Translations under genes and position numbers: made by a program
The notes under the pieces: model-generated
Databases searched by the model: none
Seen by the model: the letters and a program-made list of their open reading frames with translations, nothing else
What the model was told of the DNA's origin: nothing
Assembly: GCA_934778125.1 (NCBI GenBank)
Contig: CAKVOF010000012.1
Span: 1 to 32,800, forward strand
Reading direction: 5' to 3'
Length of the DNA: 32,800 nt
Source: an uncultured Clostridia bacterium
GTDB lineage: Bacteria > Bacillota > Clostridia > Christensenellales > UBA1242
Shown: piece by piece, positions 16,868 to 24,131 of the stretch
How positions within the stretch are numbered: position 1 is the first letter of the stretch
How the letters are laid out: every line of letters begins with the position of its first letter

Positions 16868-16896
16868 TTGCAAATTATATTTGAATATTATATATT
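16868..16896 (+). promoter_or_regulatory. Promoter of the large lipoprotein gene
   Basis: TTGCAA (16868-16873) and TATATT (16891-16896) are 17 bases apart, about 60 bases before the ATG at 16954. The element is AT-rich, so other pairings are possible. Confidence 0.45.
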
Positions 16897-16953
16897 ATAT
16901 GTGAGATAAATATTATTAAGCGAAAGACAAATAATATCATTAAAGGAAACAAT

Positions 16954-19722
16954 ATGAAAAAATTAAGAAACATATTTATGGTTTTAATCTGTGTTTTTAT
17001 GTGTGGCATATTTTTTATATCATGCAAAAAGACTGAGCCTATAATAAATATAAATGATTTAAATAATGATGGAATTGAAGAGAGTTGGGAAGTGCCATTT
17101 GATAAGATGGAAGACTCAAAAATGGTTACCGATTTGGGCGAGAACACAACAGAAATTAGTGGCAAGACCTTTCAAATTGTGAATATTAAAACGGTTGAAG
17201 ACTTCAACACTTTGATTTTTCCTCAAGCAGAAACGATATATGTGTTAAGAAATGACCTTGATTTTAATGGCGGAAATATTTCAATAAAAGATTTATCAAA
17301 TTCATATTTTTATGGAAATAATAAAACAATTTTTAATTTTAAACTTTCATTAAACAGCAGTGCAAATAGCAGTGCCACAAAATATGGCATTTTAGAAAAC
17401 GCTTTAGGCGTTTATGATTTGAATATTTTTATTGGCGTGGCAGATATTAATATATATAAAAGCACTGACCCATTATTTATATCACCACTTTTTAACTGTG
17501 ACTTAATTAAAAATGTGAGTGTTAAAGGATACATACACATATTAAAATATTGCGTAACTGAGGCATATGGAAACGATAAACACTTATCACTTTTATCAAC
17601 AACTTCAGAAGATAAAACCGGTATTCAAATTGAAAATTCAAATGTTGATGGTTATATTGCGGTAACTGAAACAGCAAGTGATAGAAACACTTTAAACAAC
17701 GCTAAATACCAAACAAAAGATAAATTTATAATTGGCGGGTTGTGTTCTTCAATAAGTGGTGGCGTTATCAAAAACTCATATGCGAAATTTAAAAATGTTT
17801 TAATAACAAAATCTAGCATTGAAGCGGGTGCAATTTGTGGGTTAATTGAAAACGATAGTTTTATTGAAAATAATACTTTTGACTACATTTATAAAAAGCA
17901 AAGTTTTAAAACAAAAGAAAAACCCGTTACTTATGATATAGTTGGTGGCATTGTTGGAGAGGTTGTTAACTCTGAAATTAAAAATTCAAGTGGAAGATTT
18001 ATTTGTAATATAGATGATAGAAATATTGTAATTAATGTGCAAAATGCAGTAACCGCAAGTGGAGATACTCAAACTAAAAATATAGTTTCGGCAACAAACA
18101 TTGCTGTTGGCGGAGCAATTGGGAATTCAAAAAATTCGATTATTTCATATTCAAATGTTAAAGGGAATATAAGTGTTAAGAACTTAGAGTCGGCAGTTGT
18201 TGGTGGTTTGATTGGTGCTGAAAAATCAACAATAATAAGAAAAGCAATAACACAAGTTGATGTTTCAATTTCAAATACAAAAACATTATATGCATCAAAT
18301 ATGATTGCAAATGCATATCTTGGTTTGGTTGAGGGGTGCGTTGCGAAAAACAATGTTAATATTGATAGAACTTATGATGTAAGTATTAAATCTGATGGAA
18401 GCTTAGAATTGAGCAATAATGCAGAAAAAGATTATAAGAGAATTAATATTGGTTTAGTAGTATTTCAATCATCATTTTTCAATAACCTATATAACGAAAT
18501 CTTAGGTAATAGTAATTCAACATCTTACATTGATATAAAAAGCTTTGGAGATGACACTAAAAATACAATCGAAAGCATTTCAGAGGGCTTTGATAAACTT
18601 GCAACCAACACAATTTTAACTCCATCACTTAACAAAACTTTTTCGGAGAGTTCTTTTAATATTTTAGTTAAAGTTAATGATGAAAGTTTATATAGTAAAG
18701 AGGGAGAATTATCAAGCAAATTAGCAAATTTTCTTGTTAACGATGGTCAAATAAACTTTGGTGGTTTGCTTTATGCTTATAATTCAATTGGATTAAAAAC
18801 ACGTTCGCAAGTTTTTAAAAACAATTATTATAAGTCTTTGGTGGTTAACATTAATGAGAATAGCGAACAAAGCATAGGAAAATTATGGGTTAATTATATT
18901 GCCGGAAGTAAATTTGTTGTTGTGGCAACTAGTAAGGAAACGGCAAGTGAAAAAGAGTTGAAAAATTTTATAACAAATGATTTTTTTGAAACCATTGATA
19001 ATGTTGTTGTAAACGAATCAGAAAGTGGTTTGATTTACGATAAAATATCATTTAAAAATATAGCAGGCTCTGTATTTAAAGATTATGGAGATAGTAGAAA
19101 AAGAATAAAAATATCAAATATTGATTTTGATTCATTCGTGCAAAAAAATAGTACAGGGTTATTTGAAATAAATAAAAATAGCGAACAGGCAAACTTTGTT
19201 AATAACGGAATAACATATTTATACGAAATTAGTGGTAATGCATCAGATGTGTTTTATGGGATCTATAAATTTAATAAAACGCAAATAGATTTAGATAGTT
19301 TAGCAAAGCAACTAACAAAGAATTTAGTTTCATGCAAGATTAAAGAGGGTAATGTGGTTAAGAATGTTTATGCTTACAACAAAAATAGTTTTAATCAAAA
19401 CGCAAGCGATGAACACAAAAACAACAAAGATGCGAATGAACTTGCTTGCTATAATGATTTAGGTGATGCAATCAATTTATACATTTTAAATTATTTATGT
19501 TCGTTTATAGGGGCACCATTTTCTGGTACTGATGTAACGGTTAAATATGTTGAAATAGTGTCTATTGGGGATAGAACGATTTTTGATGTTTATTATCCTG
19601 AAGTAAATGGAAAAACAAGGGTTGATAGAATTGAAATTAATAGGTTGCAACCAATAGTTGATAATCCAAGAGCATTATATGTTATAAGTACGATTATAAA
19701 TTTTGATCCTTTAAATGCATAG
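16954..19722 (+). CDS. Large surface lipoprotein with GLUG-like beta-helix repeats
   Basis: This is a 922-residue protein. A signal peptide ends at a lipobox-like FISC, so Cys24 would be lipidated and the protein held on the outer face of the membrane. DLNNDGIEESWE (35-46) matches the DxNxDGxxDxWE calcium-binding type motif. From about 75 to 485 there are loosely repeated units with GG-(L/I/A)-(C/V/I)-G followed by polar turns (VGGIVGEVVNSEIKNS, VVGGLIGAEKSTI, VGGAIGNSKNSI), the GLUG-like pattern of a right-handed beta-helix. The C-terminal 420 residues are not recognised. AAAGGAAACAAT precedes the ATG. It shares its architecture with the 1445-residue protein at 24132. An adhesin or glycan-binding role is inferred only. 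Confidence 0.75.
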   Translation: MKKLRNIFMVLICVFMCGIFFISCKKTEPIININDLNNDGIEESWEVPFDKMEDSKMVTDLGENTTEISGKTFQIVNIKTVEDFNTLIFPQAETIYVLRNDLDFNGGNISIKDLSNSYFYGNNKTIFNFKLSLNSSANSSATKYGILENALGVYDLNIFIGVADINIYKSTDPLFISPLFNCDLIKNVSVKGYIHILKYCVTEAYGNDKHLSLLSTTSEDKTGIQIENSNVDGYIAVTETASDRNTLNNAKYQTKDKFIIGGLCSSISGGVIKNSYAKFKNVLITKSSIEAGAICGLIENDSFIENNTFDYIYKKQSFKTKEKPVTYDIVGGIVGEVVNSEIKNSSGRFICNIDDRNIVINVQNAVTASGDTQTKNIVSATNIAVGGAIGNSKNSIISYSNVKGNISVKNLESAVVGGLIGAEKSTIIRKAITQVDVSISNTKTLYASNMIANAYLGLVEGCVAKNNVNIDRTYDVSIKSDGSLELSNNAEKDYKRINIGLVVFQSSFFNNLYNEILGNSNSTSYIDIKSFGDDTKNTIESISEGFDKLATNTILTPSLNKTFSESSFNILVKVNDESLYSKEGELSSKLANFLVNDGQINFGGLLYAYNSIGLKTRSQVFKNNYYKSLVVNINENSEQSIGKLWVNYIAGSKFVVVATSKETASEKELKNFITNDFFETIDNVVVNESESGLIYDKISFKNIAGSVFKDYGDSRKRIKISNIDFDSFVQKNSTGLFEINKNSEQANFVNNGITYLYEISGNASDVFYGIYKFNKTQIDLDSLAKQLTKNLVSCKIKEGNVVKNVYAYNKNSFNQNASDEHKNNKDANELACYNDLGDAINLYILNYLCSFIGAPFSGTDVTVKYVEIVSIGDRTIFDVYYPEVNGKTRVDRIEINRLQPIVDNPRALYVISTIINFDPLNA

Positions 19723-19801
19723 GTGATAAGTGTTTATCGTGTTTAAATTTTAATTTATTATTAAATAAAAATTTTTAAAGTAATGTTTAAAATGTTGGGT
19801 G

Positions 19802-19887
19802 GGGCGGTTTTCAAGTTTCAACATTGTTGAAACTTTCGAATTGCTTAAAAGCAATTCGGGGTTTGGCTTGCCAAACGAAAACCGCCC
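19802..19887. other. Four-stem palindromic cloverleaf element
   Basis: Four perfect inverted repeats nest into a compact four-way junction. The closing stem is 11 bp (19802-19812 with 19877-19887, GGGCGGTTTTC). Inside it are hairpins of 11 bp (19813-19823/19825-19835), 10 bp (19837-19846/19849-19858) and 7 bp (19861-19867/19870-19876). Only one or two bases separate the stems. It is clearly richer in G and C than its flanks. An octamer TTTAAAAT occurs on both sides (19786-19793 and 19900-19907). It lies in a 366-base gene-free gap after the lipoprotein gene. It could be a MITE/REP-like repeat, a structured RNA or a protein-binding site. It is not a tRNA. Confidence 0.8.
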
Positions 19888-20013
19888 AAATCCGCTAACT
19901 TTAAAATTTAAATAGTGGTTAAAAACAAAGGTTTGTTATTGCAAACAAATATTTTAGCCATCAAGTAATCAAATTAAAAATAACTATATTAAAATTGGTC
20001 AAGTTTATATAAC

Positions 20014-20046
20014 GAAAAATAACGCATATATTATGCGTTATTTTTC
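20014..20046. terminator. Strong hairpin, second terminator of the small-peptide gene
   Basis: A perfect 15-base inverted repeat with a three-base loop (20014-20028 with 20032-20046, core TAACGCATA) is flanked by A and T runs, so it can act on both strands. Confidence 0.8.
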
Positions 20047-20060
20047 AGTGGAGGGAAAAC

Positions 20061-20088
20061 AAAAAAGGGTGCAAAAACGCACTCTTTT
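20061..20088 (-). terminator. Terminator directly after the small-peptide gene
   Basis: On the minus strand AAAAGAGTGC and GCACCCTTTT pair with one mismatch around GTTTTT and run into a T tract, starting one base after the stop codon. Confidence 0.8.
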
Positions 20089-20250
20089 CTAATCTTTAAT
20101 TGTTCCGCTTGTTTCACCAGAGCCAGCAGTGTCTTCAACTTTTGAATTTGGTAAAGAGTTATTGTAATTAATTTGTGTATCCACACAGAAAAATATAATT
20201 GAAAATAAAAATGTGAATGCAATGAATATATTTAATAATTTAGTTGCCAT
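20089..20250 (-). CDS. 53-residue single-span membrane peptide
   Basis: This is a small protein with one hydrophobic helix (MATKLLNIFIAFTFLFSIIF, then a Cys) and a polar tail of about 28 residues rich in Asn, Ser, Thr, Glu and Asp. It is either a membrane peptide or a secreted peptide with a signal sequence. I recognise no family. Expression signals are unusually good. On the minus strand there is a perfect TTGACA-17-TATAAT promoter, GGAG six bases before the ATG, and two terminators in tandem after the stop. The ATG at 20250 is preferred over one at 20274 because of the ribosome site. An overlapping frame (20031-20222) would run through the first terminator and is not a gene. Confidence 0.7.
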   Translation of the reverse strand: MATKLLNIFIAFTFLFSIIFFCVDTQINYNNSLPNSKVEDTAGSGETSGTIKD

Positions 20251-20290
20251 AATTATCTCCTTTAAATAAATCAATCTAATATCACGTAAG

Positions 20291-20319
20291 ATTATACGCT
20301 ATAATAAATTTTTTGTCAA
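20291..20319 (-). promoter_or_regulatory. Consensus promoter of the small-peptide gene
   Basis: On the minus strand TTGACA (20314-20319) and TATAAT (20291-20296) are exactly 17 bases apart, matching the housekeeping sigma consensus at all 12 positions. The predicted leader is about 34 bases. Confidence 0.88.
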
Positions 20320-20485
20320 TATCAAATTTTATTTTTTTCTAACTATTTAACTTGCTTGACTAGTTTTCGCATAAATTATATGATTATTAATGTTGAAAAA
20401 AGTTAATATTATATTGCTCAAAATTTGTTGTATTATGAATTTTGATAGATAGTATATTTATTAATATTTGAAATGGGGGAAATCA

Positions 20486-22267
20486 ATGAAAAAGCGCAGT
20501 GCTATAAAAGAAGATTATAAATGGAATTTGAAGGATATTTTTCAAAGTGATGAAGAGGTTTTTGAGGAAATTAAAAAACTTGAAAAGTCAGTTGAAAAAA
20601 TTAAAACATATAAAGGTAAATTAAGCGATCCAAAAATGTGCCTAGACTTATTTAAGCTTGATGATGATATAAGCGTTAAATTCGCTAATATATATACCTA
20701 TGTTATGCTTAAGCACGTGGAAGATATCTCCAACCAAAAATATGTGGAGATGCAGGTTGTTGTTAGTAATTTTGCACAAAAAATTTCGGAAAATAGTGTT
20801 TTTATTGAACCAGAATTAAATTCATTAAGTGCGGAATATATTGAGGGTTTAATAAACGATAAAAGATTTAAAAATTATGCCTTATCACTAAAAGAACTTT
20901 TAAGAAATAAGCCACATATTTTAAGTGAAATTGAAGAAAAAATTCTAACAAAGTCGGAAAAATTTGCGGGAGATTTTTCTGACATCTTTGATAATATTGA
21001 TAATGTGGATTTAAAATTCGAAGATGCATATGATTCAAACGGAAAGAAATACGAATTAAATAACGCAACTTTTGGTAAACTTAGAGAAAGTAAAGATAGG
21101 GTTTTAAGAGAAAGTGCTTATAAAAACTTGATGAAAGGATTTATATCACTTTCAAACACTATTGCCACAAATTATATCGGAAGTGTTAAAAGTGACTGGT
21201 TTTATACCGATGTGCATGGACATAAATCAACATTAGATGCAAGTTTGTTTGGGCTTAATATGGATAGGATTGTTTATAACACTTTAATAGAAAAAGTTAA
21301 CGAAACGTTGCCTTTGGTTCATAAATACTATGCCCTAAGAAAGAAAATATTAAATTTGAACACACTTTATGCCTATGATTTAAGCGTTCCACTAACAAAA
21401 TATGCACCAAAAATGAGTTTTCCAGTTGCCGTTGACCACGTGAAAAAGGCGTTGGCAATTATGGGGGAAGAATATGTTTCTTTAGTGCAAAGAAGTTTAG
21501 ATGAAAGATGGGTTGATATTTACCCTAACTTAAATAAAGAAAGTGGTGCTTTTAGTTGTGGTTCTGCATACTCGGTTCACCCATATGTTAAGTTAAATCA
21601 TATGGATAACATCGATGGTGCATTCACGTTTGCTCACGAAATTGGCCACGCAATCCATTCATATTATAGCAACAAAAACAACCCATACACCCTTTGCCAT
21701 TATCCAATATTTTTAGCGGAAATTGCGAGCACAACAAACGAAGTTTTATTGCTTAAGTACTTTTATAAAAACGCAAAAACAAAACAAGAAAAACTACACT
21801 TCCTTGATGAATATATAAGAATGTTCACAAGCACAATTTTTAGGCAAACGCAGTTTAGTGAATTTGAGGAATATGCTCATAAATTAGTTGAAGCAGATCA
21901 ACCAATAAGTAGAGATATCTTGAAAAATTACTATAAGAAGCTTAATTTAAAGTATGAGGGAAAAGTTGTTAAGCACTTGAATGAATCAGACTATGTGTGG
22001 TTAAGAATTCCGCACTTCTATTCAAGTTTTTATGTGTTTAAATACGCCACTGGATTAACTAGTGCGGTGTGTATAGCTAGTAACATATTAAATAATGTTC
22101 CAAACGCCAAAGAAAATTACTTTAACTTTTTAAAAAGCGGTGGAAACGATTATGCGTTAAACATATTGAAAAGAGCTGGCGTTGATTTAACAACATCAAA
22201 GCCATATGAAGTTGCATTTAGTGAATTAAAATGGGCAATTAACGAAATGAAAAAATTAGCAGATTAA
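20486..22267 (+). CDS. pepF: Oligoendopeptidase F (M3B zinc metallopeptidase)
   Basis: This is a 593-residue cytosolic metallopeptidase that cuts short peptides. The zinc motif is HEIGH at residues 384-388 in FTFAHEIGHAIHSYYS, with the third ligand Glu expected in FLAEIASTTNE about 25 residues later. The N-terminal KEDYKWNLKDIF and the C-terminal FKYATGLTSAVCIA and GGNDYALNILKRAGVDL are typical of PepF. The length is normal. The ATG at 20486 follows GGGGGAAATCA and is preferred over the TTG at 20468. Thymidylate kinase begins 26 bases after its stop, so the two probably form one operon. No clear promoter is visible. Confidence 0.95.
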   Translation: MKKRSAIKEDYKWNLKDIFQSDEEVFEEIKKLEKSVEKIKTYKGKLSDPKMCLDLFKLDDDISVKFANIYTYVMLKHVEDISNQKYVEMQVVVSNFAQKISENSVFIEPELNSLSAEYIEGLINDKRFKNYALSLKELLRNKPHILSEIEEKILTKSEKFAGDFSDIFDNIDNVDLKFEDAYDSNGKKYELNNATFGKLRESKDRVLRESAYKNLMKGFISLSNTIATNYIGSVKSDWFYTDVHGHKSTLDASLFGLNMDRIVYNTLIEKVNETLPLVHKYYALRKKILNLNTLYAYDLSVPLTKYAPKMSFPVAVDHVKKALAIMGEEYVSLVQRSLDERWVDIYPNLNKESGAFSCGSAYSVHPYVKLNHMDNIDGAFTFAHEIGHAIHSYYSNKNNPYTLCHYPIFLAEIASTTNEVLLLKYFYKNAKTKQEKLHFLDEYIRMFTSTIFRQTQFSEFEEYAHKLVEADQPISRDILKNYYKKLNLKYEGKVVKHLNESDYVWLRIPHFYSSFYVFKYATGLTSAVCIASNILNNVPNAKENYFNFLKSGGNDYALNILKRAGVDLTTSKPYEVAFSELKWAINEMKKLAD

Positions 22268-22293
22268 AAAACAAACGAAAAAGGTGATATAAT

Positions 22294-22959
22294 ATGAATA
22301 AGTTAATTTCAATAGAAGGAACTGATTGTGCGGGCAAAAGCACTCAATTAAGCCTATTAATGAAAAGGCTAAAAGAAGCCAATATTTTAATTGAATCGTT
22401 TAAATTTCCAAACTACGATAGCCCAACTGGTGAAATTGTTGGAGAATATTATTTAGGAAGAAATGGCAAGGGTTGCTTTAAAGAAGGTGCTAGCAAGGTA
22501 GATTCTAAAGTTTCAGCTTTATATTTTGCGGCGGATAGAAAATATAATATCCCAATTGTTGAAAAGATGCTTGAAAAAACAAACGTTATTTTAGATAGAT
22601 ATGTTGATAGCAATATTGCATATAGCGGTGCAAAAATAGAAGATAAAGAAGAAAGGTACAAGATATATCAATTTTTAATTGATTTAGAGTATGGTTTGCT
22701 TGAATTACCAAAGCCAGAGATTAAAATATTACTTTATATGCCAAGTGAATTTGCAAAAATATTAAAAGCTGGCAGAGAAGAAAAGCCAGATGAGTTAGAA
22801 AAAGATGAAAAATATATGAAAAATGTTGAGAAGGCTTATTTGGAAGTTGCAAAATTGCTTGATTATAAAGTTATAAATTGCGTTAAAGATCAAAAAATTA
22901 GATCAATTGAAGATATAAACGATGAATTATTCAACTATGTTTTATCGAAAATTAATTAA
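22294..22959 (+). CDS. tmk: Thymidylate kinase
   Basis: This is a 221-residue enzyme that phosphorylates dTMP to dTDP with ATP. The P-loop is GTDCAGKST at residues 9-17. The DRY motif (DRYVDSNIAYSG, about 100-111) holds the dTMP-site Arg. KFPNYDSPTG carries the Phe-Pro and the region that contacts the thymine. The lid region near REEKPDELEKDEKY is acidic and basic mixed. AAAGGTG lies before the ATG. It is second in the pepF operon. Relatives from other low-GC bacteria of similar length are annotated the same way; deoxyribonucleoside kinase is the only close alternative, and it is less likely. Confidence 0.9.
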   Translation: MNKLISIEGTDCAGKSTQLSLLMKRLKEANILIESFKFPNYDSPTGEIVGEYYLGRNGKGCFKEGASKVDSKVSALYFAADRKYNIPIVEKMLEKTNVILDRYVDSNIAYSGAKIEDKEERYKIYQFLIDLEYGLLELPKPEIKILLYMPSEFAKILKAGREEKPDELEKDEKYMKNVEKAYLEVAKLLDYKVINCVKDQKIRSIEDINDELFNYVLSKIN

Positions 22960-22996
22960 AAAAATGTGAAAAATCAAAAAAAATATATAAAATAAG

Positions 22997-23025
22997 TTTA
23001 CAACGTGGCCTATTATTCATATAAT
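22997..23025 (+). promoter_or_regulatory. Promoter of the acidic zinc-ribbon gene
   Basis: TTTACA (22997-23002) and TATAAT (23020-23025) are 17 bases apart. The leader of about 80 bases holds a possible hairpin (GCTAA...TTAGC with TGAAG...CTTCA inside). Confidence 0.7.
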
Positions 23026-23111
23026 ATGTGCGTTTATTAAATTCAAACGCTAATTTGAAGTTGTTTTCTTCTTCAGGTTTTAGCAAAATTTAAAAGAAAA
23101 GGTTGATTAAT

Positions 23112-23681
23112 ATGGAAGAAAAAAAACCCGTTTATATTAAGTGCCCAAGATGTGAGCTTAATTACATTAAACAAGAAGATAAATTCTGCGATGTTTGTAA
23201 AAAAGAAATGAAAGCAGGGTCAGTTGATGACTTTGATTATGATTACCTTGATGAAGAAGAACTAGAACTTTGCCCAATTTGCAAAACGAACTATTTGCAA
23301 GATGGCGAAACAATTTGCTCAATGTGTTTGGAAGAAAATTCAACATCATCAAAAGATGAAGATGTTGATTGGAGAACATTTGTTGATAAAGCCGATGAAG
23401 ATGAAGATCTTGATCTTCTTCCAGTTGAACCAGATGATGAAATTGATGAAGAACTTGACTCAAAATTTGCTGAAGATTTAGAAGGCGAATTTGATGATGA
23501 AGATGAAGAAGATAGTGAAGAAGAATTCAATGATGTTGATGACTTTGATGACACTATTTTAGATGATTCAGACCTAGATGAAGATGATGATGAAGGCGAA
23601 GAAGATGATGAAGATAGTGATGATGAAGATGACTATGATGATGAAGATGATTTCGATTCAAGTCCAAAAAAGAGAAAATAA
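23112..23681 (+). CDS. Double zinc-ribbon protein with highly acidic tail
   Basis: This is a 189-residue protein of unknown function. Two zinc ribbons, each with two CxxC pairs, lie in the first 75 residues: KCPRC...CDVC and LCPIC...CSMC. From about residue 80 the chain is almost all Asp and Glu with a few Phe, Leu and Ser, ending in a small basic cap, SPKKRK. Such a tail is disordered and strongly negative, a little like the tail of RNA polymerase delta subunit, though the front half is unrelated to delta. The ATG at 23112 follows AAAAGG. It has its own promoter and terminator. Binding to a basic partner (ribosome, polymerase or histone-like protein) is inference. Confidence 0.75.
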   Translation: MEEKKPVYIKCPRCELNYIKQEDKFCDVCKKEMKAGSVDDFDYDYLDEEELELCPICKTNYLQDGETICSMCLEENSTSSKDEDVDWRTFVDKADEDEDLDLLPVEPDDEIDEELDSKFAEDLEGEFDDEDEEDSEEEFNDVDDFDDTILDDSDLDEDDDEGEEDDEDSDDEDDYDDEDDFDSSPKKRK

Positions 23682-23726
23682 TTTGGACTAATGAATTTGT
23701 TTGAAAAGTTTAAAAAATAAAAATAT

Positions 23727-23757
23727 AAGGAAGAAATTAGCGTTTCTTCCTTTTTTG
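23727..23757 (+). terminator. Terminator after the acidic zinc-ribbon gene
   Basis: AAGGAAGAAA (23727-23736) pairs perfectly with TTTCTTCCTT (23743-23752) around a six-base loop and is followed by a T run. Confidence 0.88.
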
Positions 23758-23934
23758 TTGCATCTTTTAAAAATCATATTTGCGCTCAATTATCATATTT
23801 GGAGTGTTGTGTTGCTTTAGACTGCAGTTGCTTGCAATAGTTTTTCATAATATTTGTGTTAAAAGTTGCAAAAGGTTTGCAATTTTTATGATTTGTCACA
23901 ATTTTTTATATAAAGTTATATAAATTTCAAGCCC

Positions 23935-23963
23935 TTGCATTTTTTTGCTATATATGATATAAT
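23935..23963 (+). promoter_or_regulatory. Upstream promoter (P1) of the giant surface protein gene
   Basis: TTGCAT (23935-23940) and TATAAT (23958-23963) are 17 bases apart, with TG one base before the -10 (TGATATAAT). A transcript from here would carry a leader of about 160 bases. The gap 23682-24131 holds only this promoter region and the preceding terminator. Confidence 0.65.
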
Positions 23964-23996
23964 ATAAATAGTATAAATATAATAATTTTTTATACT

Positions 23997-24103
23997 TAGA
24001 TTTACTATGGTCTATTTTAATGTTAAATCAACTTATATGGCGAGTTTTGTTAAACTTGGGTATTGACATTGTTTGACATTCATAGTATACTTTAGTAAAT
24101 CTA
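23997..24103. repeat. Long-range 11-base inverted repeat around promoter P2
   Basis: TAGATTTACTA (23997-24007) recurs as its exact reverse complement TAGTAAATCTA (24093-24103). The second arm begins two bases after the P2 -10 box and covers the predicted transcription start. The arms are 96 bases apart centre to centre. It may be a pair of operator half-sites or a stem in a P1 transcript. Confidence 0.6.
24063..24091 (+). promoter_or_regulatory. Downstream promoter (P2) of the giant surface protein gene
   Basis: TTGACA (24063-24068) and TATACT (24086-24091) are 17 bases apart. The octamer TTGACATT is repeated ten bases later (24073-24080), so a second -35-like box faces the same side of the helix. 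Confidence 0.85.
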
Positions 24104-24131
24104 GAAAAATTTGAAGGTGGGTGGTAAAATA

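Noticed and set aside
19802..19887. Cloverleaf as a tRNA or tRNA-like gene
   Set aside because: The hairpin loops are 1-5 bases, not seven; there is no anticodon loop, T-loop consensus or CCA context, and the stems are perfect palindromes.
20031..20222. Second minus-strand small frame overlapping the 53-residue peptide
   Set aside because: It passes through the first terminator hairpin and lacks a ribosome site; the 20089-20250 frame has GGAG and the promoter.
23291..23554. Ser-rich open frame on the minus strand
   Set aside because: It is the antisense of the GAT/GAA-rich acidic tail of the zinc-ribbon gene and has no start signals.
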